DNA from: Methylocystis sp. Sn-Cys
Lineage (GTDB): Bacteria > Pseudomonadota > Alphaproteobacteria > Rhizobiales > Beijerinckiaceae
DNA: 64,000 bases
Direction of reading: 5' to 3'
Assembly (NCBI RefSeq): GCF_016745395.1
Contig: NZ_JAERVJ010000001.1
Location: 868,001-932,000 of the forward strand
Both the position numbers and the translations under genes were made by a program. The notes beneath the pieces were generated by a model. It was not told where the DNA came from. It was given only the letters and a program-made list of their open reading frames with translations, and did not search any database. How positions within the stretch are numbered: the first letter of the stretch is position 1; the number at the start of each line of letters is the position of its first letter. Below are positions 9,277-18,526 of the stretch, in pieces.

Positions 9277-9381
9277 ATGTCGCGCTCCCCCTTTTTGACA
9301 GATTAGCTGTCACGGGTTCGCGCGCCGAGGTCAAGAGGCGGCGACGCCCAAGAAATCGGCGCCGACGCGGGAGCGCGAGCG

Positions 9382-9492
9382 TCAGTGGGCCAAAGCGAAG
9401 CGCAGAATCTTGAACGCGAAGATGCACGCGCCGGCGAGCGTGCCGTGCTTCACCATTGTCATAGCGATAAAGAGATGGTCCGGCCTCATCAT
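9382..9492 (-). CDS. possible small membrane peptide, 36 aa
   Basis: Two tandem ATG codons open a frame MMRPDHLFIAM.. that ends in KILRFALAH. It has one hydrophobic stretch (LAGACIFAFKILRFALA) and an AAAGGT element just upstream. It is too short for confident calling, but it is the best coding candidate in the 9277-9794 gap; a plus-strand frame there (9410-9802) is Arg/Ala-rich and unconvincing. Confidence 0.35.
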   Translation of the reverse strand: MMRPDHLFIAMTMVKHGTLAGACIFAFKILRFALAH

Positions 9493-9794
9493 GTTACTTT
9501 TACCTTTTCGATCGAGCGCGTACGGCGCCCGCGCCTTCGCTGAGAGTGAAGAAGAGACGTTTTGTTATTCGGGTTCAGGGCGTCTGCGTCTCGACAGGCC
9601 CTTGCGAAAGACGCGCCATGGCGCCTTCATTCGGCTGAGCGATTTCGTCGCACTCTGGCGCGATCCGTCGCTGCTCGAAACCCGACAGCGAGGTATCGGC
9701 GCGCCCGCTTTTTTGCAAGCGAGGGGGCTCGCGATTTGGCCTTTCGCGACAATATGTCGCCTCGTGCGGGGGATGCGCGGCGGAGAGGCGATCA

Positions 9795-9995
9795 ATGCCT
9801 AGATTATTGATTTTGGTGGGGATCGTGCTTATTGCGCTCGGCCTGTTCTGGCTCGCGGCGGAACGCCTGGGCTTCGGGCGCCTGCCCGGCGACATCGTCT
9901 TCGAGCGCGGCAATCTGCGCGTCTATATTCCGCTCGCCACGTCGCTGCTGCTGAGCGTCATATTGAGTCTGATCTTTTGGCTCCTCAACCGATAG
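9795..9995 (+). CDS. DUF2905 small membrane protein
   Basis: 66 aa with two hydrophobic helices (residues 4-21 and 45-64) joined by a loop containing the DUF2905 signature GRLPGDIVFERGN. A GGAGAGG ribosome site precedes the ATG. Function unknown. Confidence 0.85.
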   Translation: MPRLLILVGIVLIALGLFWLAAERLGFGRLPGDIVFERGNLRVYIPLATSLLLSVILSLIFWLLNR

Positions 9996-10003
9996 AGCGG
10001 GTT

Positions 10004-10033
10004 TTGACAAAGCCTTGCTTCCATCGCCAAAAT
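10004..10033 (+). promoter_or_regulatory. candidate sigma-70 promoter for the DUF4239 gene
   Basis: TTGACA (10004-10009) is followed after 18 bp by CAAAAT (10028-10033), 20 bp before the ATG at 10054. The perfect -35 is the main support; the -10 is weak and the leader would be very short. Confidence 0.35.
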
Positions 10034-10053
10034 GATGGCGCGGGGAGTAGGCG

Positions 10054-10875
10054 ATGCATGATTTGTTAAAAGGTTTTTCGACGATGGAGCTGGCCCTCAT
10101 TTACTGCGTCGGCTTCGCGGCGCTCACCGTGGCCTGTATCTTCCTGTGTCGGCCATATTCGCGGCGATGGATTCACGGCCGACGCAACGCCAATGACATG
10201 ATCGGCTTTTCGCTGCAGAGCTTCGCGGCGCTCTATGGCATTCTGCTCGGCCTGCTCGCCGTCGAGGCCTATCAAGACTTCTCGAGCGTCAAGGACGCCG
10301 TCTCGAAGAAGGCGCTCACTTTCGCGACGCTGCGCCACAATCTCGATGGCTTGCCGGCGCCTGTGAGCGGGGCGCTGCAGGAGGATTTGCGCGATTACGC
10401 CGTGGAGGCGCTCGAGACCCACTGGCCCAAGGATGTGACGACGCCGCCGCCGACCGGCGCGTCGCCGATCTTGCGCCGCATGCTCGGCAGACTCCTCGCA
10501 TTCCAGCCCGCGACCAAGAGCGAGGAGCTCGTTTACGGCGAGGTTTTCCGCCAGGTCAATCTGCTCATCGAGCAGCGCCGCCTCCTGCTGTCGAGCGAAG
10601 GCAATGGCATTCCGGGCGCGATGTGGGCCGTCGTTTATATCGGCGCCTTTCTCTTCATTCTGCTCATGTGCCTCTTCGATATGGAGGCGCATGTGCATGT
10701 TTTGCTGGGGGCGACCACCGCGCTCTTTCTCGGCGCGGTCGTCTTTCTGATTGCCGCGCTGGATAATCCGTTCCGGGGCGGGGTCACTGTCGACCCCGCG
10801 CCCATCGTCGAAATGCGCGACGCGCTGGCGCATGAGAATCCCCCCGCCGCGGCGGGCCAGCGGCGAGAACTCTGA
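10054..10875 (+). CDS. DUF4239 membrane protein
   Basis: 273 aa. Two N-terminal helices (about 10-32 and 50-68), a long soluble middle and two C-terminal helices (about 190-210 and 217-238) match the bestrophin-like DUF4239 layout, including FAALYGILLGLLAVEAYQDF. The family role is not settled; an ion-channel-like role has been suggested by fold. The stop codon lies inside the terminator stem. Confidence 0.8.
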   Translation: MHDLLKGFSTMELALIYCVGFAALTVACIFLCRPYSRRWIHGRRNANDMIGFSLQSFAALYGILLGLLAVEAYQDFSSVKDAVSKKALTFATLRHNLDGLPAPVSGALQEDLRDYAVEALETHWPKDVTTPPPTGASPILRRMLGRLLAFQPATKSEELVYGEVFRQVNLLIEQRRLLLSSEGNGIPGAMWAVVYIGAFLFILLMCLFDMEAHVHVLLGATTALFLGAVVFLIAALDNPFRGGVTVDPAPIVEMRDALAHENPPAAAGQRREL

Positions 10876-10897
10876 AAGTCGGTTCTCGGCTTTTTTT
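10863..10897 (+). terminator. rho-independent terminator overlapping the DUF4239 stop
   Basis: CGAGAAC (10864-10870) pairs with GTTCTCG (10882-10888) and is followed by GC and seven Ts. The TGA stop (10873-10875) is in the loop. Confidence 0.75.
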
Positions 10898-10993
10898 AAA
10901 GAGGCGGACCGCTGAGAGGCGGCGGATGCGCTTCAAGCTGCTCCGTATTTCCCGTAACGTAAGCTCGAGCTTTTATTCAAGGGGAGAGCGATC

Positions 10994-11728
10994 GTGACAC
11001 CCGATAGGAATATCTTGCGCGGGCTTGTGTTTTTTGCCGGCCTTCTCATCTCTGGCGCCGTCTCCGCCGAGGAACTCAAATCGCAATACACCTCTCTCCA
11101 GGATTGCGAGACGCTCGAACGCCTGAAGCTGCCCGGGCGCGCGCTCGAGAAAGGGGCCGGGACGGGCATTTTCCGTTGCAAGGGGATCGACAATTATTCC
11201 GTCTATGTGATCGAGGACGATCCGCGCAGCTTTCTGGTTTTGGGCCGGGACGGAAAGCTTTTCTCCTTGGAAAAGACGCTGGTCTCGAATTTCAAGCTCG
11301 GGGAGTTTCCCAATGTCTCGGGCGCCAAGAAAGCGGAGTGGCGGATCGACGCCGACGGCAAGGCGGCGGGGCTGATCGTGCGCGTCTCCTATCAGCGTGC
11401 GGATAAGGCCGGCGCCTCCGCGTCGGCGCTCTTCGTGTTCGATCTGCGCGGGGAGCCTGCCTTCATTGGCTCCGCGGCGACAAATGAGGAAGCGCGCGGG
11501 CTTATCGACGGCGCGCTTGGCGCGGGCGCTGCGGCCGAGGACAAGCGGTCGCGCGACTGCAATGCGATCTATGCCGGACTCTGCAAGGGATTCGAGCCCG
11601 GGCCGGAAATGCTCGGGCGCTGCTTCGATAAACGGCCGGCCATCGCCGATAAAATTCCGCCCAAATGCATCGCCGATTTCCAAACGAACATCGAAAACTA
11701 TCACGAGGCCACCGCCGGCGGGAAATAA
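10994..11728 (+). CDS. secreted hypothetical protein, 244 aa
   Basis: GTG start after GGGGAGAG, then a Sec signal peptide ending GAVSAEE. The mature part reads SQYTSLQDCETLERL, then alternating strands, and ends with several Cys (RDCNAIYAGLCKGF, GRCFDK, PPKCIAD) likely forming disulfides. I do not recognise a family. It stands alone between a terminator and a repeat region. Confidence 0.7.
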   Translation: MTPDRNILRGLVFFAGLLISGAVSAEELKSQYTSLQDCETLERLKLPGRALEKGAGTGIFRCKGIDNYSVYVIEDDPRSFLVLGRDGKLFSLEKTLVSNFKLGEFPNVSGAKKAEWRIDADGKAAGLIVRVSYQRADKAGASASALFVFDLRGEPAFIGSAATNEEARGLIDGALGAGAAAEDKRSRDCNAIYAGLCKGFEPGPEMLGRCFDKRPAIADKIPPKCIADFQTNIENYHEATAGGK

Positions 11729-11775
11729 AGGACGTCCCTCATCTCCCTTTCATATGAGATCCGCTTGGACCGGCG

Positions 11776-11866
11776 CCATCCCGACGCTCGCGCAGCGAGC
11801 GATCGGGAACAAAAGCGCTAGTCTTACTCAGAGCCCGTCATTGCTTCGCTTCGCTCGCAATGACGG
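11776..11866. repeat. fragments of repeat families C and B
   Basis: TCCCGACGCTCGCGCAGCGAGCGATCGGGA is a family C half (compare 22891-22992), followed at 11836-11866 by a family B half (CGTCATTGCTTCGCTTCGCTCGCAATGACGG, read as short blocks). The rest of 11867-12267 is gene-free; AT content rises just before 12268, which suggests promoter DNA. Confidence 0.65.
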
Positions 11867-12267
11867 CGGTGATTTCCTGTGTGTCCAAACGGCGCAAGTG
11901 TCGGAAATGGCGCCGAACCAATCGAGCGGATTTCGTATGACATCTCCCGATGCGAGCTGTTCAAACAGAAATAGCATCATCGTCTCATTTCCATCTGCTT
12001 CCAAAATTTTTCATCCGGGTCGTTTTTAAAGCCGCTGTTCCTACGACCAGCGCATCGCTCGCAGCGAAGCCTTGCCGTGTGAAACGCCGGCAAGCGAAAG
12101 CGTGTGGGCCGCCTCCAAAGGCGTCCAATGAGGCGCTCTTTCAGCATACAAATAAAAGCGCTGGCTTAGCGTTTGATGTAGGTCAAAAATTTTAGGTCGC
12201 TGGCAATTTTGTAACAGGGGATTAAGAAAATTACCGCAGCTTATTCGAGTAAATACTTGCATAAACT

Positions 12268-13587
12268 ATGCAGTTTCCGCGAGTTTTGGATGAGCGTGGC
12301 AATATGCCTGGAAGATATGCTTCAGCTTTGCAACAATATCTCCGCAATGACATTGCTTTGGCGTTCGGCGCATTCGCCGGGGACACTGCTGGGTCTTATG
12401 TCGTCCTCGCCGCTCTCTCGATGCCTGTCATCATCGGCAGCGTCAGTCTCGGGGCGGAAGTTGGGCTCTGGTATTACAAGCACCAGCTCATGCAGAGCGC
12501 CGCCGACTCCGCCGCGCTCAGCGCTGCGGCGGCGGCCGCTCTCGGCGAGAGCAATCTCACGACGCAAGCCGCGGCCATTGCGTCCTCCTATGGCGTTGCG
12601 CCGGGAACGAACGGGGTCACGCTCGCCCTCAACACGCCGCCGCTCTCCGGCCCCAATCGGGCGACCGCGGGCGCTTTAGAGATCGTCCTGCAAGGGCCCC
12701 AGCCGCGTTTCTTTTCGCAGTTTTTCAGTTCGCAGCCTCTCGCCGTTGCAGCGCGCGCCGTCGCGGTGAGCGGCCATCCCGGTTGCGTCCTATCCTTGAA
12801 CGCGAGCGCGAGCAGCGCGATCAATCTTCAAGGGACAAACACGGTCGCTCTGAACAACTGTAGCCTCTATGGCGATTCCAGCAGCGCCACGGCGCTCAAC
12901 GTCGGCGGCTCCGCTACGCTTTCGGCGATGTACGCCGCGGTCGTCGGCGGGATATCCGGAGCGTCGAATATCACGACCACGCTGGGCATGAAGTCTGGCG
13001 CCTCCGCAGCCGCAGACCCTTACGCTGCTGCGGCCTATCCGCCGTTCTCAGGTTGCGACTACACCAATTTCACGACCAGCAGCACGCAAACCATGACCCC
13101 GGGCGTCTACTGCGGCGGCATGACCTTCAAAGCCGGCGCGAATGTCACGCTGTCTCCGGGCGTCTATTATCTGGATCAGGGAAGCTTTCAGGCGGCCGGC
13201 CAGTCGACCATTCAGGGCACGGGCGTCACGCTGGTTTTCACGTCCAGCACGGGAAAGAACTACGCCACCGCGACATCGACGGGCGGGGCGACGATCAATC
13301 TCACCGCGCCGACGACGGGTCCGCTGGCGGGCGTCGTCATTTTCGGCGATCGCGGCATGCCGGCGTCGACGAGCTTCAAATTCGCGGGAAATGGCGACCA
13401 GGTCTTTGGCGGCGCCGTCTATCTGCCGAAAGGCGCGCTCTCCTTTTCCGGCGGCACGGGCGGCGCGAATAATTGCACGCAGCTCATCGCCGACACCATC
13501 AATTTCGTCGGCGTCTCGAATCTCGCCATCAACTGCGGCGCCTATGGGACGAAGCAAATGTCCAATCTCGCGTCGCTTGTGGAGTGA
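12268..13587 (+). CDS. TadG-like pilus-assembly protein
   Basis: 439 aa. An N-terminal helix (SYVVLAALSMPVIIGSVSLG) follows the phrase FAGDTAG, as in TadE/TadG proteins, and HQLMQSAADSAALSAAAA is the classic following helix. The C-terminal half is Gly/Ser/Thr-rich (TMTPGVYCGGMTFKAG, LSPGVYYLDQG), as in large TadG homologues. It is expected at the inner membrane or periplasm as a minor pseudopilin-like part of a Tad/Flp system. No ATPase or prepilin gene is in the window. The ATG at 12268 lacks a ribosome site; 12304, behind GGATGAG, is an equally good start. Confidence 0.82.
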   Translation: MQFPRVLDERGNMPGRYASALQQYLRNDIALAFGAFAGDTAGSYVVLAALSMPVIIGSVSLGAEVGLWYYKHQLMQSAADSAALSAAAAAALGESNLTTQAAAIASSYGVAPGTNGVTLALNTPPLSGPNRATAGALEIVLQGPQPRFFSQFFSSQPLAVAARAVAVSGHPGCVLSLNASASSAINLQGTNTVALNNCSLYGDSSSATALNVGGSATLSAMYAAVVGGISGASNITTTLGMKSGASAAADPYAAAAYPPFSGCDYTNFTTSSTQTMTPGVYCGGMTFKAGANVTLSPGVYYLDQGSFQAAGQSTIQGTGVTLVFTSSTGKNYATATSTGGATINLTAPTTGPLAGVVIFGDRGMPASTSFKFAGNGDQVFGGAVYLPKGALSFSGGTGGANNCTQLIADTINFVGVSNLAINCGAYGTKQMSNLASLVE

Positions 13588-13589
13588 AG

Positions 13590-14087
13590 ATGATGCGTCT
13601 TAACGCGCAAACGGCGAGCGGCGCCCTATTCGCTCTTCGGACTTTGTTCGACCACAGCGGGCGGTCGATCGCGGGGGTAATGAGCATAGAGCTCGCGCTC
13701 ATCCTCCCGGCGCTTGCCCTTTGCACCATCTGCGTCGCGGATTTGGGTCTCGGGATCTACCGAAAGATGCAGGTGCAATCAGCCGCGCAAGCCGGCGCCG
13801 AATATGCCGCCGTGCATGGCTATGATCAGAACGGAACGACCAACGCCATTCTCGCCGCCACGAGCTATTCGGGGGTCAGCGCCGCTCCGCAGCCGCAGCT
13901 CTATTGCGGTTGCGCCTCGGCGACCGGCGTTGTGGCGGCCGCCTGCGGCTCGATTTGCGCCTCCGGTTCGGCAGCCGGTCAGTTCGTCCAGGCGTCGGCG
14001 AGCGCGACCTACCAGACCGTCCTTGCCTATCCGCTGCTTCCCAAAAGCTTCGCCCTCACGGCTCAATCGACGGTGCGCATCAAATGA
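13590..14087 (+). CDS. TadE-like pseudopilin
   Basis: 165 aa. The motif GRSIAGVMSIELALILPAL (Glu at position +5 of the helix) is the TadE prepilin-like segment, followed by RKMQVQSAAQAGAEYAA. The C-terminal part has a Cys cluster (YCGCASAT..AACGSICASGS). It starts 3 bp after the TadG stop and overlaps the next gene by ATGA, so the three form an operon. Confidence 0.85.
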   Translation: MMRLNAQTASGALFALRTLFDHSGRSIAGVMSIELALILPALALCTICVADLGLGIYRKMQVQSAAQAGAEYAAVHGYDQNGTTNAILAATSYSGVSAAPQPQLYCGCASATGVVAAACGSICASGSAAGQFVQASASATYQTVLAYPLLPKSFALTAQSTVRIK

Positions 14088-14464
14088 TTTCCAAAAAATT
14101 CCTCGATAATGTCTCTGGCGTCGCCGCCGTTGAATTCGCTTTCACGGCGCCGCTGTTTCTGCTCGGTCTGTTGGCGACCTTTCAGCTCGGCATGTGGATG
14201 TGGACGCAAGTCGGATTGCAGCACGGGGCCGAAATGGCCGCGCGATGCGCGACCATTAATCCGGCGGTCTGCGGCTCGCCCGCCGCGATCCAGCAGTTCG
14301 CAGTCGGTCAGGCTTTCGGTCTGAACCTTCCCGCTACGACCTTCTCCTTCAGCCAGTCATCCTGCGGCAATCTCGTTTCGGCGAGCTACGCCTTCCCGAA
14401 TTTCGCGCCCTATTTGAACCTGCCGAGTTTCGACATCCGCGCGTCGTCCTGCTTCCCCGTGTGA
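14084..14464 (+). CDS. TadE-like pseudopilin, second copy
   Basis: 126 aa with the TadE motif SGVAAVEFAFTAPLFLLGLL near the N-terminus and GLQHGAEMAARCA after the helix. Several Cys sit in the C-terminal part. The ATG overlaps the previous stop, showing coupling. With the two upstream genes it makes a compact pseudopilin set; the rest of a Tad machine must be elsewhere. Confidence 0.85.
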   Translation: MISKKFLDNVSGVAAVEFAFTAPLFLLGLLATFQLGMWMWTQVGLQHGAEMAARCATINPAVCGSPAAIQQFAVGQAFGLNLPATTFSFSQSSCGNLVSASYAFPNFAPYLNLPSFDIRASSCFPV

Positions 14465-14468
14465 GGAC

Positions 14469-14942
14469 TCAAAGACCGAGCTCGGTGAGGCCGGGGAAAT
14501 CGTCGGGACGACGCCCTTGCGGGAAGGTCAGCTTGCGCTCTTTTTCGTCGATCGGCAGATCATTGATGCTGGCGATGCGCCGGCGCATGAGCCCGTTTTC
14601 GGCGAACTCCCAATTCTCGTTGCCATAGGCGCGAAACCAGTTGCCGGACGCGTCGTGATATTCATAGGCGAAGCGCACGGCGATGCGATTGCCCTGATGC
14701 GCCCAGATCTCCTTGATTAGCCGATAGTCTTGTTCGGCTGCCCATTTGGCTTCGAGAAACGCGATGATTTCGGCGCGGCCGGAAATGAATCGCGACCGAT
14801 TCCGCCACTGGCTGTCGAAGGTATAGGCCAAGGCCACGCGCGCCGGGTCCCTGCTGTTCCAGGCGTCTTCGGCAAGCCTTACTTTCTGCCGCGCCGTTTC
14901 ATCGGTGAAGGGCGGCAGCGGCGGGCGGGCTTCATCGGCCAT
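14469..14942 (-). CDS. DUF1348 / SnoaL-like protein
   Basis: 157 aa with the NTF2-like core and the DUF1348 signature: [54 protein letters not shown] and [11 protein letters not shown]. Function is unknown; the fold often binds small ligands. It is convergent with the pseudopilin operon, only 4 bp away. Confidence 0.85.
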   Translation of the reverse strand: MADEARPPLPPFTDETARQKVRLAEDAWNSRDPARVALAYTFDSQWRNRSRFISGRAEIIAFLEAKWAAEQDYRLIKEIWAHQGNRIAVRFAYEYHDASGNWFRAYGNENWEFAENGLMRRRIASINDLPIDEKERKLTFPQGRRPDDFPGLTELGL

Positions 14943-15000
14943 GGATCAGGCTCCGGAATAATCGGTTGTCGAGCCGGCGGGCGCGTCTCCGACGCCAGTT

Positions 15001-15402
15001 TCAGAAAGGAAGATGCAGGCTGAGGCCGCCGCCGTAATTCGAGGTAACCGAGTTTCCGTTCGATTGGTAGGTGTTTTCCGATTGATAGGCGCCGCCGCCG
15101 GGGCCGGTCGGGCGCGGGTTGAGCTTCGCTGTCGGCTTGATCTCGATGCCGTCGGCGGTCCGCTCATGTTGGATCGAGGCAGCCGATGGAACCGGCAAAG
15201 CGTCTCGGTCTCCTTCTCCGAAGCAGACGGGATCGTCCTTCCATGTGGCGCGAGGGCAGGGCGCCGGCTCGCTCACGGGCGGCGCCGGTCGCTTTTCCGC
15301 GCTGGATTTCCTTGCGTGGGACGGTCGATCTTGCGCATTGGCCCACCCCGCGGCGAGCATGATGATCACAGCGGCAAGGAAAGCTGTTGGGCGGCGGCGC
15401 AT
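15001..15402 (-). CDS. secreted hypothetical protein, 133 aa
   Basis: Starting at MRRRPTAFLAA gives a Sec signal peptide ending ANAQ. The mature part is polar and Pro/Ser-rich with two Cys (APCPRATWKDDPVCFGEGD) and ends in Asn/Gly-rich strands (YGGGLSLHLPF). An in-frame ATG at 15450 and a long upstream extension exist but spoil the signal peptide. Unrecognised family; periplasmic or outer-membrane associated is likely. Confidence 0.6.
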   Translation of the reverse strand: MRRRPTAFLAAVIIMLAAGWANAQDRPSHARKSSAEKRPAPPVSEPAPCPRATWKDDPVCFGEGDRDALPVPSAASIQHERTADGIEIKPTAKLNPRPTGPGGGAYQSENTYQSNGNSVTSNYGGGLSLHLPF

Positions 15403-15803
15403 ATCCGAAAATCCATCAAAAAGGAAGGGCGCGAGAGCGTACCGCGGCATCGACGCCACAGCGCATCTTTTGGCGGAAGCGTCCGTGTGAAAAGAGGCGC
15501 GAAGATGGCTCAGATGCGACGTCATGGAACCGGGCGCTTCCTCGCATGGACGCCGCACAGCGACCCTCATTGGCGCACGGCAAAGCATGTCCTCCTGTAC
15601 GTAGCTACACGTAAGCAGATATAAGTAAGTATAACTACTACACATGCCTATGACTTAACTTTATTATTGGCAATATCTGTTGCACATTTGGCACATGCGA
15701 TAATAAAGAACGACTTTGCCGTAATATCCATCTTCTCATAAAACTATACGTGCGATCTATTCCCCGCGATCACTAGAGGCGTGATTCAAGGAGGATGATC
15801 GTT
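15403..15803. other. gene-free AT-rich upstream region of the porin gene
   Basis: No convincing gene. From about 15600 to 15740 the DNA is strikingly AT-rich against its surroundings and probably carries the porin promoter. TTGGCACATGCGATAA near 15690 half-resembles a sigma-54 site but lacks the GC at -12. Confidence 0.4.
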
Positions 15804-16733
15804 ATGAAAAAATTCTGTCTTTCGGTTGCTGCTTCGGCGTTGATGGCGGGCTCCGCCTTTGCGGCGGACCTTCCGTCCCTTAAGGCTCCGCCCGCCGTGG
15901 CGCCGGCGGCTGCGCCCTTGCCGACCTGGACAGGTTTCTATGCTGGCGTGAACGCCGGCGGGACATGGGCCTCCGACACAACGGCAACGCTCACGCAGTT
16001 CGACGGCGTCCTCGTGACGTCTGCGCCCACCAAGCGCTGGGGCGGCCCCCAGCCTGCGCCTGGGCCCGGCCAATGGGCCTGGTTCAGCGGCGGCCAGGGA
16101 TTTGCGGGGATCGGCAACCGTTCCGGCTTCATCGGCGGCGGCCAGGTGGGCTATAATTACCAGTTCTACCAGAACTTCCTCGTGGGCCTGGAGGCGGACA
16201 TCCAGGGCGTCGCCAGCGGCGGCGGCGACACCACCCTTTTTGGCGTGCTGCCGCTCCCCTCGGGCTTCAGCGTGAGCCAGTTCACGCGGCTTTCAGGCAG
16301 CCTCGACTATCTCGGCACGGTGCGTGGTCGCTTGGGCTGGCTCGTCATGCCGACCCTCTTGCTCTATGGCACGGGCGGCTTCGCCTATGGCGGCGTGACC
16401 TTGAACGCGAGCACGCTTCAAATCCTCAACCCGACCAGCCAGTTCGGCGCCGGCTTCTCGAGCTTCTCCGACACGGCGACGGGCTGGACGGCGGGCGGCG
16501 GCCTCGAATGGATGTTCATGCCGAACTGGTCCGCAAAGGTCGAATATCTCTATTACGACTTGGGCGCGATCCACACCTTCGGCGGCGCGGGCATCGCTTT
16601 CACGCCGGTTCCCACTTGGACCTTCGCGGCGACAACGCCTGTGGTCTCCGCGCCCATCCGCGGCAATATCGTGCGCGCGGGCGTGAACTACCATTTCAAC
16701 TGGGGCTCGGCGCCGGTCCTCGCGAGTTTTTGA
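15804..16733 (+). CDS. outer-membrane beta-barrel protein, Omp25/Omp31 family
   Basis: 309 aa with a Sec signal peptide ending AFAAD, a Pro/Ala-rich linker, then WTGFYAGVNAGG and barrel strands ending in GVNYHFNWG..ASF with a terminal Phe. Such proteins are abundant structural porin-like proteins in Rhizobiales. AAGGAGG ends 9 bp before the ATG at 15804, so that start is chosen over the in-frame ATG at 15795, which abuts the ribosome site. A terminator follows. Confidence 0.88.
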   Translation: MKKFCLSVAASALMAGSAFAADLPSLKAPPAVAPAAAPLPTWTGFYAGVNAGGTWASDTTATLTQFDGVLVTSAPTKRWGGPQPAPGPGQWAWFSGGQGFAGIGNRSGFIGGGQVGYNYQFYQNFLVGLEADIQGVASGGGDTTLFGVLPLPSGFSVSQFTRLSGSLDYLGTVRGRLGWLVMPTLLLYGTGGFAYGGVTLNASTLQILNPTSQFGAGFSSFSDTATGWTAGGGLEWMFMPNWSAKVEYLYYDLGAIHTFGGAGIAFTPVPTWTFAATTPVVSAPIRGNIVRAGVNYHFNWGSAPVLASF

Positions 16734-16765
16734 CCGAGCGAAATCCAGCCTTTCGTTTTCAAGGG

Positions 16766-16800
16766 AGGCCCGGTTCACGCCGGGCCTTTTCTTTTTGTTT
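16766..16800 (+). terminator. rho-independent terminator after the porin gene
   Basis: GGCCCGG (16767-16773) pairs with CCGGGCC (16780-16786), followed by TTTTCTTTTTG. Confidence 0.9.
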
Positions 16801-16847
16801 ATGCCCGTCGAAGAGTATTGCCGAGCGCAGATTTTCTTTGAAGCTTA

Positions 16848-16924
16848 TGGCGGTCCCGACAGGATTCGAACCTGTGACCTTCGGTTTAGGAAACCGCTGC
16901 TCTATCCTGCTGAGCTACGGGACC
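16848..16924 (-). tRNA. tRNA-Arg (anticodon CCT)
   Basis: On the minus strand the 7-bp acceptor stem GGTCCCG/CGGGACC, the D-arm AGCTCAGCAGGATAGAGCA, the anticodon loop TTCCTAA and the T-arm GGTTCGAATCC are all present. The 3' CCA is encoded (16848-16850). Anticodon CCT reads AGG. Confidence 0.96.
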
Positions 16925-16988
16925 CGCTTGCCGCTACATCTACCACAGCTTGCCCGTTTGAAAAGTTGCCTTTGCCGGAAAGAGACCC

Positions 16989-18470
16989 ATGTTCGAATCC
17001 GCCAACCTGCCGCATGTCATGACCAAGGATGAGTTCGAGGCCGCCGAGACGCGGTTGCGCGAGCTTTTGCTCGACGCGCAGTTCGAGGTGGCGGAGCAGA
17101 GGCGCGCCGCGATCATGGTGCTCGTCAACGGCTCGGACGGGGCCGGCAAGGGCGAGGTGGTCAACCGGCTCTACGACTGGCTCGACGACCATCTCGTCGA
17201 GACCCTCTCTTACCGCAAACCGACGGACGAAGAGCGGGCGCGCCCCGGCTCCTGGCGCTATTGGCGGGATATGCCGCCCAAGGGACGCATCGCGCTCGTG
17301 CTCGGCTCCTGGCACCATCGGCTGCTGCGCAACCGCGCCTTGGGGCGGCTGGATAAAAACGCTTACGACAACGCGCTCGAGGATATGATCCGCTCCGAGG
17401 AAATGCTGCGCCGCGAGGGCGTGCATCTCCTCAAGATCTGGCTCCATATGGACGATCGCGAGGCGCAGAAGCGGCTCGAGAAGCTGCGCGAGGCCAATGG
17501 CGCGCTGCGCCGCCCCGCCGTCATCGAATGGGACGAGATCGACGGCGGCAAGGCTCGGGCCCGCCTGACCGACGCGGCGTTGGAGATGATCGAAAAGACC
17601 TCCACCGGCAATGCGCCCTGGGCCGTGGTGCCGGCGTCCGACCCGCATTACCGCGACGCCGCCGTCGGCGATCTCTTATTGCAGACCCTGACAAGCGCCG
17701 CCGAGGGGACGCCGGCAGCGCCGAGCACGCAGGCCGTCGCGACGCCGGAGAGCGCTTTGCCGCGGCCGAGCCTCGTTTCCGCGCTGGATCTGGCGAAAAC
17801 CGCCGATCGGGAGACCTACAGTCAGGAGCTGCGGGACTTGCAGCAGCGCCTGACCGAGGCCACGACGGCCAAGAGCTTTCGCAACAGAGGGCTTGTCCTG
17901 GTCTTCGAGGGCAATGACGCTGCGGGGAAGGGCGGGGCGATCCGGCGCGTGCGCGAGGCGCTCGATCCGCGCCGCTTCCGGGTCCATGGCGTCGCCGCGC
18001 CCAGCGACGAAGAGCTGGCGCGGCCCTATCTCTGGCGCTTCTGGCGCAATCTCCCGCGCCGCGGCGACGTCGCCATCTTCGACCGTAGCTGGTACGGACG
18101 CGTGCTCGTCGAGCGCGTGGAGGGCTTCGCGCCGCCGGAGGATTGGATGCGCGCCTATCCGGAGATCAATGATTTCGAACGCCAGCTCGGCGAGTGCGGC
18201 TATCTCGTCGTCAAATTCTGGCTCGCGATCTCGCAGGACGAGCAGTTGCGCCGCTTCCAGGATCGGGAAGCCAAGCCGTTCAAGCGCTACAAGTTGACCC
18301 CCGACGATTGGCGCAACCGCGAGAAATGGGCCCTTTACGAACAGGCGATGACCGACATGGTCGACCGCACCAGCTCGCGGCTCGCGCCCTGGACGCTGGT
18401 CGAGGCCAATGACAAGAAGTTCGCCCGTCTCAAGGTGCTGCGAACAATTGTCGAGCGGCTGGAGGCGTGA
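16989..18470 (+). CDS. pap: polyphosphate:AMP phosphotransferase (tandem PPK2 domains)
   Basis: Moves phosphate from polyphosphate to AMP, giving ADP, in the cytosol. The 493 aa product has two PPK2 domains, the class II arrangement. Domain 1 has Walker A GSDGAGKG (48-55) but a degraded second motif (VLGSWHHR instead of FDRSWYGR). Domain 2 has Walker A GNDAAGKGG (about 307-315) and the intact FDRSWYGR (about 364-370). Only the C-terminal domain is therefore expected to catalyse. The linker (about 235-265) is Ala/Pro-rich. It stands alone, divergent from tRNA-Arg. Confidence 0.93.
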   Translation: MFESANLPHVMTKDEFEAAETRLRELLLDAQFEVAEQRRAAIMVLVNGSDGAGKGEVVNRLYDWLDDHLVETLSYRKPTDEERARPGSWRYWRDMPPKGRIALVLGSWHHRLLRNRALGRLDKNAYDNALEDMIRSEEMLRREGVHLLKIWLHMDDREAQKRLEKLREANGALRRPAVIEWDEIDGGKARARLTDAALEMIEKTSTGNAPWAVVPASDPHYRDAAVGDLLLQTLTSAAEGTPAAPSTQAVATPESALPRPSLVSALDLAKTADRETYSQELRDLQQRLTEATTAKSFRNRGLVLVFEGNDAAGKGGAIRRVREALDPRRFRVHGVAAPSDEELARPYLWRFWRNLPRRGDVAIFDRSWYGRVLVERVEGFAPPEDWMRAYPEINDFERQLGECGYLVVKFWLAISQDEQLRRFQDREAKPFKRYKLTPDDWRNREKWALYEQAMTDMVDRTSSRLAPWTLVEANDKKFARLKVLRTIVERLEA

Positions 18471-18526
18471 TTGGAGAGCCTCTTCAACTTCACTTCTGCG
18501 CCTTCAACCTGCGCAGATGTCTCCAG

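Noticed and set aside
9410-9802. 130-codon plus-strand frame
   Set aside because: Overlaps the DUF2905 start and is low-complexity Arg/Ala-rich; no family features.
15680-15700. Possible sigma-54 promoter (TTGGCACATGCG)
   Set aside because: The -24 half is good but the GC of the -12 half is missing.
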